This document shows, piece by piece, positions 49,912 through 57,841 of a DNA stretch of 64,000 nt. The notes under the pieces are model-generated. The model saw only the letters and a list, made by a program, of their open reading frames with translations. It did not search any database and was not told the DNA's origin. The stretch is from Labilithrix luteola. Lineage in GTDB: Bacteria > Myxococcota_A > Polyangia > Polyangiales > Polyangiaceae. The stretch spans positions 5,123,001 through 5,187,000 of the forward strand of contig NZ_CP012333.1 in the NCBI RefSeq assembly GCF_001263205.1. The letters are read 5' to 3'. Within the stretch, counting starts at the first letter, position 1, and each line of letters begins with the position of its first letter. Position numbers and translations under genes: made by a program.

Positions 49912-51126
49912 ATGAGTGAGCGAATCGTGATTCTGGGCGCTGGCTACGCAGGGATGCTCGCGGCGCTTCGTGCGTCGCGGCGGGCGCGGGGCCGCGCGGA
50001 GATGGTGCTGGTCAACGCGGACGACCATTTCGTCGAGCGCATTCGCCTCCATCAGCACGCGATGGGGGAGTCGCTTCGACGCTGGTCGATCGCGTCTCTC
50101 CTCGCCGGAACCGGCGTTCGCTTCGAGCATGCGCGCGTTCAACGAATCGATCCGGAGCGCCGCATCGTCGCGCTGGAGGGGGGCGCCCTCCCGTACGATC
50201 GCCTGGTCCTCGCTCTCGGAAGCCGGACGGAGGTCGAGCGCACGCCGGGCGTTCGCGAGCACGCGTTCACACTCGACGCCAACGAGGTGCACACGCGCGG
50301 CGCCACGGCTCTCGCGAAAGCGATCTCCCAGCTCGCAGTCACCGCGGGCGGAGAGCGTCCGCACGTCGTCGTGTGCGGCGGCGGCTTGTGCGGAGTGGAG
50401 GTCGTGACGGAGCTCGTCGAGCGCTTCCCGACGATCCGCGCGTCGCTCGTGACTGCGAGCGGTGTCGGCACCGGGATGTCACCAAAGGGGGCAAGGTACG
50501 TGCGCGCTGCCCTTGCCCGGCGAGGGATCGACGTCCTCGAGAACATCCCCGTACGCAGCGTGCACGACCGCGTGCTCGAGATGGGGAACGGCAGTCGGGT
50601 CGGCTTCGACGTGTGCGTGTGGACAGGAGGGTTCGTCGTCCCGCCCTTGGCGCGTGACGCTGGCCTCTCCGTCAACGAGCGCGGGCAGGTCTTCGTCGAC
50701 GCGTGCCTCCGCTCCGTCTCGCATCCTCGCATTTATGCGGCGGGGGACATGGCTATGCAATCGGACCCGCCTGGCGCCCCGCTGTACATGTCCTGCAAGG
50801 CCGCCTGTCCGATGGGGCTCCGCGTTGGCGACAACGTCGCCGCCGCCGCGCTCGGTCGCGAGGAGCGCCCGTTCGCCTTCATCTCGAGCGGGCTGCCCAT
50901 CAGTCTCGGCCGCGCGGACGGCGTCCTCGACACGCGCCGGAACGACGGGACCCTACGGAACCTGCCCGTCACGGGACGCCTCGGGGCGTGGGTGAAGGAG
51001 GCCATCACCGGCTCGGTGATCACGCTGTTTCAGGCGGAGCGATGGTTCTCCGGTCTGGGCTCGGCGCGGCCGGTGGACTCCTCTCGCGCGCTCCCCACGC
51101 GAACGCCGAAGCAGCTGAGCGCGTAG
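49912..51126 (+). CDS. NAD(P)/FAD-dependent oxidoreductase, NDH-2-like
   Basis: 404 residues. The FAD motif is VILGAGYAGMLAALRA at the start; the NAD(P) motif is VVVCGGGLCGVEVVTEL near residue 150; the second FAD block is IYAAGDMAM near 275. The order matches type II NADH dehydrogenase-like flavoproteins. The C-terminus has a short hydrophobic helix (WVKEAITGSVITLF) that may touch the membrane. It lies 14 bp before an ECF41-type sigma gene, an arrangement known for that sigma group, so it is probably the sigma factor's target or sensor partner. Confidence 0.9.
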   Translation: MSERIVILGAGYAGMLAALRASRRARGRAEMVLVNADDHFVERIRLHQHAMGESLRRWSIASLLAGTGVRFEHARVQRIDPERRIVALEGGALPYDRLVLALGSRTEVERTPGVREHAFTLDANEVHTRGATALAKAISQLAVTAGGERPHVVVCGGGLCGVEVVTELVERFPTIRASLVTASGVGTGMSPKGARYVRAALARRGIDVLENIPVRSVHDRVLEMGNGSRVGFDVCVWTGGFVVPPLARDAGLSVNERGQVFVDACLRSVSHPRIYAAGDMAMQSDPPGAPLYMSCKAACPMGLRVGDNVAAAALGREERPFAFISSGLPISLGRADGVLDTRRNDGTLRNLPVTGRLGAWVKEAITGSVITLFQAERWFSGLGSARPVDSSRALPTRTPKQLSA

Positions 51127-51140
51127 AATCGGAGGCGAAC

Positions 51141-51995
51141 GTGCACGCGATGAATCGGACCGACTCGTTCCAATCCTACCGCCCGCTCCTCTTCGCGATC
51201 GGCTACCGGATGCTGGGTTCGGCGGCCGAAGCGGAAGACGTCCTCCAGGACGCCTGGCTTCGTTGGGAAGCGGCCGATCCGGCAGAGATCGAATCGGAGA
51301 AGGCATGGCTCTCCACCGTCGTCACTCGCCTCTGCCTCGACAGGCTCAAGTCGGCGCGGATGACGCGCGAGCAGTACGTGGGGCCGTGGCTACCGGAGCC
51401 CGTGAAGACCGAGGTGCGCATCGATCCGGATTCGATCTCGATGGCCTTTCTCGTCCTGCTCGAGCGCCTCACGCCGGTCGAGCGGGCAGCGTTTCTTCTC
51501 CACGAGGTGTTCGAGTACAGCCATGGGGAGGTCGCCGCGATGCTCGGCGAGCAAGAGGCGACCTGTCGCCAGTTCTTCCACCGCGCGCAGGCGCGCATTC
51601 GTGAGGGCCGCCCGCGCTTCTCCCCATCGCGGGCCGATCACGAGCGGCTGCTGCGGACGTTCGCCGAAGCGTTGATGAAGGGGGATCTCGATGTCCTCGA
51701 AAAGACGCTCTCCGAGGACGCGACGCTTTGGGCCGACAGTGGCGGCAAGGTCCGGGCGGCCGCGCGTCGTCCTGTGCACGGGGCTCACGCGATAGCGCTC
51801 TTCTTCGCCGGTGTCGTGCGGAAGTTCCCGCACGGGCCCGATCAGAGCTTCGAGATCCTCGACGTCAACGGATGGCCGGCGGTGGTCGGTCGCTCCAACG
51901 GCATCGCGAACCTGGTGCTCAGCATCGAGACCGACGGCGAGAAGATCACCGCCGTGCGCAACGTGGTGAACCCGGAGAAGCTCAGGCGCGTCTAG
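51141..51995 (+). CDS. ECF41-type RNA polymerase sigma factor (SigJ-like)
   Basis: 284 residues from GTG 51141, five bases after GGAGG; the ATG at 51150 is the alternative. Sigma region 2 is at about 10-75 (YRMLGSAAEAEDVLQDAWLR), region 4 at about 110-165 (LTPVERAAFLLHEVFEYSHG). The C-terminal SnoaL-like domain has the ECF41 marks: a DSGGK motif near WADSGGKVRAAARRP and NPEKL at the end, in place of DGGGK and NPDKL. In this group the tail controls sigma activity without an anti-sigma factor. The usual target is the adjacent oxidoreductase gene. Confidence 0.93.
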   Translation: MHAMNRTDSFQSYRPLLFAIGYRMLGSAAEAEDVLQDAWLRWEAADPAEIESEKAWLSTVVTRLCLDRLKSARMTREQYVGPWLPEPVKTEVRIDPDSISMAFLVLLERLTPVERAAFLLHEVFEYSHGEVAAMLGEQEATCRQFFHRAQARIREGRPRFSPSRADHERLLRTFAEALMKGDLDVLEKTLSEDATLWADSGGKVRAAARRPVHGAHAIALFFAGVVRKFPHGPDQSFEILDVNGWPAVVGRSNGIANLVLSIETDGEKITAVRNVVNPEKLRRV

Positions 51996-52005
51996 GCCCC
52001 GCTTC

Positions 52006-52116
52006 ATGCTAACTCTCGTCGCCTGCGCATCGTCCACGCCGCCCCCGGAGAACAAGGCGACGGCGAACGAAGCGGCCGGTGTCGATGTCGTTGAGTGCCG
52101 TGGTGCGGGGCGATAG
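52006..52116 (+). other. Short lipoprotein-like frame, probably a remnant
   Basis: Thirty-six codons from ATG 52006 read LTLVACASSTPPP, a lipobox and linker, then about 20 residues without a domain. There is no ribosome site and only a fragment of a signal peptide. It may be the relic of a lipoprotein gene. Confidence 0.25.
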
Positions 52117-52183
52117 CCGAAAAGGAAGGCAGCTACCGCCCGGCGACATCGCATCGCCGTGATGCCGGCACTAACATTGCGCC

Positions 52184-52729
52184 ATGAAACACGAGCATGC
52201 CCCGCTGAGCTTCCGCATCGCCACCCGCGCCGACATTCCCGCGCTGGTGCCGCTGGTGACCGGCGCCTACCGCGGGGACTCGAGCCGCCAGGGCTGGACC
52301 ACCGAGGCGGACATGCTCGACGGCGCGCGCATCGACCCGGAGGTCCTGCGTCAGGACATCGAACGCGACGGCAGTCGGATCCTGCTCGCCGAGCGCGATG
52401 GCGTCCTGCTCGGCTGCGCCCACGTGGCCATCGAGGATGGCGCCGGGTACTTCGGCATGTTTGCGGTGCGTCCGGATCTGCAAGGCGGCGGGATGGGCAA
52501 GGCGCTGCTGGCCGAGGCCGAGCGCGTCGCCCGCGACGACTGGTCGATGCCGACCATGCGCATGACGGTGATCGACATCCGCGAGGAGCTGATCGCCTTC
52601 TACGAGCGGCGCGGCTATGTCCGCACGGGCCTCAAGAAGCCCTTCCCGTATGGCGACGAGCGCTTCGGCATCCCGACCCGTCAGGACCTGCGCTTCGAGG
52701 TCCTGGAAAAGCCGCTGACCGCGGGGTGA
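52184..52729 (+). CDS. GNAT-family N-acetyltransferase
   Basis: 181 residues of the GNAT fold: FRIATRADIPALVPLVTGAY at the start, ILLAERDGVLLGCAHVAIED near residue 68, then FAVRPDLQGGGMGKALLAEA, where the QGGGMG loop binds acetyl-CoA, and a final LIAFYERRGYVRTG helix and strand. It transfers an acetyl group to an amine on an unknown substrate. No partner gene is evident. The lipoprotein-like remnant lies before it. Confidence 0.92.
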   Translation: MKHEHAPLSFRIATRADIPALVPLVTGAYRGDSSRQGWTTEADMLDGARIDPEVLRQDIERDGSRILLAERDGVLLGCAHVAIEDGAGYFGMFAVRPDLQGGGMGKALLAEAERVARDDWSMPTMRMTVIDIREELIAFYERRGYVRTGLKKPFPYGDERFGIPTRQDLRFEVLEKPLTAG

Positions 52730-52787
52730 TGCATCAACCGGCACGCTCGTCGGTCCATGAATCATAGTCGCCAGCTCGCAACCCGCG

Positions 52788-53546
52788 TCAGGCGAAGAAG
52801 CGCCTCACCTCGCTGCAAATCCAGGCCGACTCTCCGAGCACCTGGAAGTGCGTGAGCCCAGCGAGCTCGACGTATCGGCTCGAGGCGATCGACGAGGCGG
52901 CTGCTCTTACCGCGTTACGTCCCAAGCAATGCTCCCCTGCATAGAGCAAGCAGGGCACGTCGATCGTGTGCACCGCGTCGGCCAGGCTCTCCCAGCATCC
53001 TTCCGCTTCACGCAGCGCAATCAACGCGCCTGTGTTTGCCTGCAAGAGGCGCTCGGCCATGGCCGGGGGGAGATCCATCATCCGTCGCCAGAGATCGCGC
53101 CATGCCGGGCCGCCCTTTCGGAGTGAATCGATGACGAGGTCGTCCTCGATACGCACCTCCGAGGCGAACTCGAACCCGCCGAGCACGAGACCGGCGAGCC
53201 TTTGCGGGTGCCGGCTTGCCAGGCTCAGCACGATCTTCGCGCCCAGCGAGTAGCCCCCGACGATGGCTTTCTCGATGGCCAAGTGATTCATGACCGCGAT
53301 CACGTCGGAAGCCAGCAGGTCGAGGCGATAGTCGTCGGGGTTGGTCGAGCCGTCGCTGGTTCCATGCCCACGCGGCTCGATGGCAATCAAGCGGAAGGCA
53401 TCCTTCAGTGCCTCGACGTAGCCCAGATCGACCCAGTCGAGCACGGTCATCCCGAATCCGAAGACAAGCACGAGCGGCGGAAGGTCGTGCTCACCACCAA
53501 GCTCTTCGTAGTGGATCCGCAGACCACCATTGTCGGCATAGGGCAT
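52788..53546 (-). CDS. Alpha/beta hydrolase
   Basis: 252 residues with no signal peptide. The core has LVLVFGFGMTVLDW for the oxyanion region, IAIEPRGHGTSDG, the nucleophile elbow VGGYSLGAKIVLSLA with Ser near residue 98, an acid near LLYAGEHC and the late His in LTHFQV. The elbow is GYSLG rather than the common GHSMG. It is divergent from the AraC gene at 53645, which probably regulates it. The substrate is unknown. Confidence 0.9.
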   Translation of the reverse strand: MPYADNGGLRIHYEELGGEHDLPPLVLVFGFGMTVLDWVDLGYVEALKDAFRLIAIEPRGHGTSDGSTNPDDYRLDLLASDVIAVMNHLAIEKAIVGGYSLGAKIVLSLASRHPQRLAGLVLGGFEFASEVRIEDDLVIDSLRKGGPAWRDLWRRMMDLPPAMAERLLQANTGALIALREAEGCWESLADAVHTIDVPCLLYAGEHCLGRNAVRAAASSIASSRYVELAGLTHFQVLGESAWICSEVRRFFA

Positions 53547-53582
53547 GGCGTCGTTCTACACGTGGACTCGAGCGACTCAAGG

Positions 53583-53599
53583 GAGCACTCGAGGTGCTC
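53583..53599. promoter_or_regulatory. Dyad between hydrolase and AraC genes
   Basis: GAGCAC and GTGCTC arms around 5 bp lie in the 98-bp divergent region, with the start of the hydrolase on one side and the AraC gene on the other. It is a possible operator. Confidence 0.35.
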
Positions 53600-53644
53600 G
53601 GAGCGCGGTGGCCGACGCGGAGCAGGCTGGTATCCTCGTGCGGG

Positions 53645-54391
53645 ATGCTCGATTTTCGGTCCTACGGCCCCGCCACGGCCCTCCACGCCCACGACTTCGT
53701 GCAGGTCGTGATGCCGTCACGCGGGGTGCTGGAGATCGAGGTGAACGGTCGAGGCGGCCGTGTCGATGCACGCCACATCGCGGTGATTCCTGCGGGGGTC
53801 GCGCACGCCTTCGAGGCCACCGGCCGCAACAGCTTCATCGTGCTGGACGCGGTGCAGGCGACGAACGCCCCCGACCTCAGCCGCTTGGGTGATCGCGTGT
53901 TCATCCCTCTCATGCCCAGCCTGAGAGCTCTGACGACGTGGTTGCAGACGATGCACGCGCCGGAGAGCGTCACCGCGATCGACTCCGCCTTGGCCGATGC
54001 GTGGTCGTCCCTGGCGCTTGCGACTCTGGCTTCACACCCGGCCAACGGGGGCACGTCGCTCCGTGCGCGCCGCGATCCTCGCGCCGAGCGCGTGTGGCGA
54101 GCGATCAATCAGCGGTTCGCCGAGCCGCTCACGATCGATGCGCTTGCTGCCGAGGAGGGCGTGAGCGGACGTCACCTCGCGGCACTGTTCCGGGCCACCT
54201 ATGGCACCACCGTTCACGCACGGCTTGCGGAGGTTCGGGTGCAGTACGCGGTCTCGCTGCTCGAGACGACGTCGCTGCCGATCATCGAGGTGGCGGCGCG
54301 TTCCGGCTACTACGACCAGAGCTCCCTCACGCGCCACCTCAGAGCCGCGCTAGGTACGACGCCCGGCGCCCTGCGCCGCCATCGGCGCTAG
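53645..54391 (+). CDS. AraC-family transcriptional regulator
   Basis: 248 residues from ATG 53645. The N-terminal part is a cupin-like sensor (HAHDFVQVVMPSRGVLEIEV, HIAVIPAGVAHAFEATGRNS). The C-terminal 100 residues carry two HTHs: EPLTIDALAAEEGVSGRHLA with FRATYGTTVHARL, and LPIIEVAARSGYYDQSSLTR with ALGTTPGAL. It should sense a small molecule and control the divergent alpha/beta hydrolase. Confidence 0.92.
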   Translation: MLDFRSYGPATALHAHDFVQVVMPSRGVLEIEVNGRGGRVDARHIAVIPAGVAHAFEATGRNSFIVLDAVQATNAPDLSRLGDRVFIPLMPSLRALTTWLQTMHAPESVTAIDSALADAWSSLALATLASHPANGGTSLRARRDPRAERVWRAINQRFAEPLTIDALAAEEGVSGRHLAALFRATYGTTVHARLAEVRVQYAVSLLETTSLPIIEVAARSGYYDQSSLTRHLRAALGTTPGALRRHRR

Positions 54392-54490
54392 AGCTTCCGG
54401 TTTCGCCAAAGCGTCTCCGTCTTCGCCAAGACGGCACCCTCCTTCGTCTGCAGAGTGTCTGGCTCGATGGACTCGAAAGGAGATGGCACG

Positions 54491-54847
54491 ATGGATGAGA
54501 GCTCGAGCAAACAGCCTGAGACGATCACCTGGTCGGAGTTCGAGAAGGTCGTCATCGTCGCGGGGACGGTGACGCGCGTCGAAGCGTTCCCCGAGGCGCG
54601 CAAGCCCGCGTGGAAGGTCTGGGTGGACTTCGGGCCCTACGGTGAGAAGAAGACCAGCGCGCAGATCGCCCATCTCTATCGGGCGGACGATCTCATCGGC
54701 CGCCAAATCGTCGGCGTCATCAACTTCCCAGAAAAGCAGATCGGTCCGTTCCGCTCGCAGTTCCTGTTGACCGGGTTTCCGACGGAGGCGGGCGTGGTCA
54801 TCACGACGCCCGAGCGCCCCGTGCCCAACGGCACGCGGCTTGGCTGA
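54491..54847 (+). CDS. csaA: CsaA-like tRNA-binding-domain protein
   Basis: 118 residues from ATG 54491, after AAAGGAGA; the open frame reaches 54455. The domain is the tRNA-binding OB fold of CsaA: TWSEFEKVVIVAGTVTRVEA, PEARKPAWKVWVDFGPYGEK, TSAQIAHLYRADDLIGRQIV and VINFPEKQIGPFRSQFLLTG. CsaA is a dimeric tRNA-binding protein proposed to have chaperone-like activity. The C-terminus is standard. Confidence 0.92.
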   Translation: MDESSSKQPETITWSEFEKVVIVAGTVTRVEAFPEARKPAWKVWVDFGPYGEKKTSAQIAHLYRADDLIGRQIVGVINFPEKQIGPFRSQFLLTGFPTEAGVVITTPERPVPNGTRLG

Positions 54848-54890
54848 ACGCGGCCGGCACTTCGCACGACGTCCGCTTCGGGGGACGTGC

Positions 54891-55880
54891 TCAGGATGAT
54901 CCGTGCGCTCCGGCTGACTCCGCCTTTCGCTTCTTGAAGCAGACGGCCTCCCAAGAGCGCTGCGACGCAAGGTGTTCGGCGACGTGCTGCACGAACGCGC
55001 GGGTCTTCACCGAGTTGCGCCGGGTCTGCGGGTACAGCGCGTAGATCGCGACGTTCGATTTTCGTGGGTTCGCGTCGAAGCCGGAGAGGACGCACGCGAG
55101 CCGTCCGTCGGCCACGTGCTGGGCGACGAGCCAGGTCGGAAGCAGCGCGACGCCCGCACCGTCCATGGCGGCCTCGAGAAGCATCTCGGAGCTGTTGGCG
55201 CGGAGTGTCCCTTGAACGCGTACGCGCGTGTCCGTTCCTCCGTGTGCGAAGTGCCAAGACGTCGTGCGTGAGTCCATGCCCGGAGCGCTCGCTTCGTACG
55301 AGAAGAGCAGACAACGGTGTCGCGCGAGATCTCGGGGATGCTTGGGGCGGCCATGGGCCGCGAAGTAGGCCGGCGCCGCGCAGACCACGCGCTGGTGTGG
55401 CGCGAGCTTCCTCGCGATCAACGAGCCGCTCTCAGGGCGTCCGATGCGAATCGCGATGTCGATCCCGGCCTCGAGGATGTCCACGACCGCGTCCGTGAGC
55501 ACGAGTTCGAGCTCGACCTCTGGACACTTGCGCATGAACGACGTGACGACGCGCGAGAGATGCAGCCTGCCGAAGGCGACCGGCGCGGTCACTCGCAGGC
55601 GCCCGCGGGGGGTCGCGTCGAGACCGCTCACCATACGAGTCGCGGCATCGAGCTCCTCGAGCACGCGTGTCACTTGCTCGTACAGGACCTGCCCGGCTTC
55701 GGTCGGCGTCACCGATCGCGTCGAGCGGACCAGGAGCTTCACGCCGAGCTTGTCCTCCAGCCAGTTCAGCTGGCGCGTCACGGACGAAACTGCGGAGAGG
55801 CCGGCGCTGCGAGCTGCGCCCGAAAATCCCCCTGCTTCGACGACGCGGGCGAATGCCCGGAGCGCTTCGAGTTGATCCAC
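54891..55880 (-). CDS. LysR-family transcriptional regulator
   Basis: 329 residues from GTG 55880, set by GGAGG six bases upstream; the open frame to 56345 is antisense to the next operon. The HTH is LEALRAFARVVEAGGFSGAA, RSAGLSAVSSVTRQLNWLED, LLVRSTRSVTPTEAGQVLYE, and the effector domain starts at GRLRVTAPVAFGRLHL. It belongs to the large aromatic/quinone-type LysR group. It is divergent from the DsbA-fold/monooxygenase operon across a perfect dyad and probably regulates it. Confidence 0.93.
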   Translation of the reverse strand: MDQLEALRAFARVVEAGGFSGAARSAGLSAVSSVTRQLNWLEDKLGVKLLVRSTRSVTPTEAGQVLYEQVTRVLEELDAATRMVSGLDATPRGRLRVTAPVAFGRLHLSRVVTSFMRKCPEVELELVLTDAVVDILEAGIDIAIRIGRPESGSLIARKLAPHQRVVCAAPAYFAAHGRPKHPRDLARHRCLLFSYEASAPGMDSRTTSWHFAHGGTDTRVRVQGTLRANSSEMLLEAAMDGAGVALLPTWLVAQHVADGRLACVLSGFDANPRKSNVAIYALYPQTRRNSVKTRAFVQHVAEHLASQRSWEAVCFKKRKAESAGAHGSS

Positions 55881-55893
55881 GAGCCGCCTCCGT

Positions 55894-55912
55894 CTTTGCG
55901 TGCGACGCAAAG
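55894..55912. promoter_or_regulatory. LysR-type operator in the divergent region
   Basis: CTTTGCGTGCGACGCAAAG has perfect 8-bp arms with a 3-bp spacer and a T-N11-A core. It sits 14 bp from the LysR start and 71 bp before the operon start. An AT-rich GATAATAG follows, a possible -10 region. Confidence 0.75.
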
Positions 55913-55982
55913 ATAATAGACAGAATGGACACATTATCAACAGTCGACCCAAGCCACACGATGGTGGGCGGAGGTCGAACCC

Positions 55983-56663
55983 GTGAACAATGTCCCCGTC
56001 GAAGTCACGTCGGACTTCATCTGTCCGTGGTGCTACGTGGCGGAACACCGCCTTGCGGAGGCCGCGAAGCAAGTCGCAGGCACCCACGAAGTCTCGATAA
56101 AATTCCTGCCGTTCGAGCTGAACCCGACGATGCGCGTCGAGGGGATGGACCGGAAGGCCTACCGGAGCGGCAAGTTCGGTTCTTGGGAGCGCTCGCTGGC
56201 GATGGACGCTCACCTCGCCGAAGTCGGTAAAGCCGAGGGACTCGCGTTCAACTACGATCGCGTGCTCGTAACGCCAAACACGCGACGCGCGCACCGCCTG
56301 GTGGGGTGGGCTCAGGAGCGAGGTGACGCCTCGCGTCTGGTTCACCAGCTATTCTACGCCTACTTCACCGAGGGGCGTGACATCGGCTCTCTCGCTGTGT
56401 TGGCCGACGTCGCCGCGGACGCTGGCCTCCCTCGTCGCGAAGCCGAAACGTGGCTGTCGAGTGAAGGCGGCGTGCGCGAGGTTCTGGAGCTCGAGACGAA
56501 GTCCCTCGCGTCGGGCACGCATGCGGTTCCTCGCATCCGCATCGGTTCCTTCGTCGCCGAAGGTGCGGTCGCCGTCTCGCGTCTGGTCGATGCGATCAAG
56601 GCCGTCCGCTCCGAGGATGCCCCTCGAGCGACAGTCGGGCGTGGGACAGGGAGGCAATCGTGA
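55983..56663 (+). CDS. DsbA-fold (FrnE-like) thiol oxidoreductase
   Basis: 226 residues from a GTG. The thioredoxin-like active site is FICPWCYVAEHRL near residue 12, a CxxC, followed by the DsbA helical insertion. VPRIRIGSFVAEGA near residue 180 holds the cis-proline. There is no signal peptide, so it acts in the cytoplasm, as FrnE-like and 2-hydroxychromene-2-carboxylate isomerase-like proteins do. It overlaps the FAD monooxygenase gene by 4 bp (GTGA), so the two should work in one oxidation pathway. Confidence 0.9.
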   Translation: MNNVPVEVTSDFICPWCYVAEHRLAEAAKQVAGTHEVSIKFLPFELNPTMRVEGMDRKAYRSGKFGSWERSLAMDAHLAEVGKAEGLAFNYDRVLVTPNTRRAHRLVGWAQERGDASRLVHQLFYAYFTEGRDIGSLAVLADVAADAGLPRREAETWLSSEGGVREVLELETKSLASGTHAVPRIRIGSFVAEGAVAVSRLVDAIKAVRSEDAPRATVGRGTGRQS

Positions 56664-57793
56664 AGCGGAGAGCCATCATCATCGGCGGATCGCTCGGCGG
56701 GCTTTTCGCGGCCGTGCTCCTTCGAGAAGCGGGGTGGACGGTGGACGTCTACGAGCGCTCGCCCGGAGATCTCGAGAGCCGTGGAGGGGGCATCGTCCTC
56801 CAGCCGGACGTCGTCGAGGTCTTCAGGCGCATCGGCGTCGATGCGACGAAGCTGCGCGGCGTCGTCGCAAGAGAGCGGGTCTACCTCTCGCGCGATGGCG
56901 GGGTCGCGTCTCTGATGAGGTCACCGCAGACGCAGACTTCCTGGTCCGCCCTGTATAGCGCGCTCCGGGAGGCGTTCCCGAAGGAGCACTACCACGCCGG
57001 CGAAACGCTCGTCTCCATCGAGCAAGATGCGAGCGCCGTCATCGCTCACTTCGAAGATGGTCGGAGTTCGGAGCGCGCGGAGCTGCTCGTTGGAGCGGAT
57101 GGCGCAGGGTCCACGGTTCGCCAGCTCATGCTCCCGGACATCGAGGTGCGTTACGCCGGATACGTTGCCTTTCGCGGCCTCGTTCCCGAAGGTGAACTGC
57201 CAGCGAAGGCGCGCGAGGTCCTGTCGGAGCGGTTCGCGTTCTTCGAGTTTCCGGGATCGCATATCCTCTCGTATCTCGTGGGGGGCGACGATCACTCGAC
57301 GGATCGTGGTGCGCGCCGCTTCAACTGGGTTTGGTACCGGAACATGGCTCCCTCTCGGCTCGAGGAAGTGATGACCGATCGAGATGGCCGCGTCCGCGAG
57401 CGTTCGGTCCCTCCCGGACATCTCGCGCCAAAGCTCGAACGCGAGCTCCGCGCCGCGGCAGACGACGAGCTCGCATGGCCGTTCCGCGATCTCGTCCACG
57501 CAACGCGAGACCCCTTCGTCCAACCGATCCTCGACCTTGTGGTTCCTCGAATGGTTTTCGGTCGAGTCGTCCTACTCGGCGATGCCGCGTTCGTGCCCCG
57601 CCCGCATACAGCCGCCAGTACGTTGAAGGCGGCGGCGAACGCCCTCATGTTGGTGGACGCACTCACGCCGCCCGCGACCGACCTCGCGACCGCGCTTGCG
57701 AGCTGGGAGCCTCGCCAGCTTCTCCTCGGGCAAGAGCTCGCGCTGCGTGGCAAGATGCTCGGCGACCGCTCACAGTTCCCGAACGGCCGATGA
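56660..57793 (+). CDS. FAD-dependent monooxygenase
   Basis: 377 residues. The FAD-binding motif is AIIIGGSLGGLFAAVLLREA at the start; the DG motif is LLVGADGAGSTVRQ near residue 140; the GD motif is VVLLGDAAFVPRPHTA near 300. The order is that of class A flavin hydroxylases such as 2,6-dihydroxypyridine 3-monooxygenase. It should hydroxylate an aromatic or heterocyclic ring. It shares an operon with the DsbA-fold protein and is probably induced through the divergent LysR protein. Confidence 0.92.
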   Translation: MKRRAIIIGGSLGGLFAAVLLREAGWTVDVYERSPGDLESRGGGIVLQPDVVEVFRRIGVDATKLRGVVARERVYLSRDGGVASLMRSPQTQTSWSALYSALREAFPKEHYHAGETLVSIEQDASAVIAHFEDGRSSERAELLVGADGAGSTVRQLMLPDIEVRYAGYVAFRGLVPEGELPAKAREVLSERFAFFEFPGSHILSYLVGGDDHSTDRGARRFNWVWYRNMAPSRLEEVMTDRDGRVRERSVPPGHLAPKLERELRAAADDELAWPFRDLVHATRDPFVQPILDLVVPRMVFGRVVLLGDAAFVPRPHTAASTLKAAANALMLVDALTPPATDLATALASWEPRQLLLGQELALRGKMLGDRSQFPNGR

Positions 57794-57841
57794 CATCGAA
57801 CGCCCAGCCGTGATCGCGGCACGCCGTGACCGCCATCGAGT

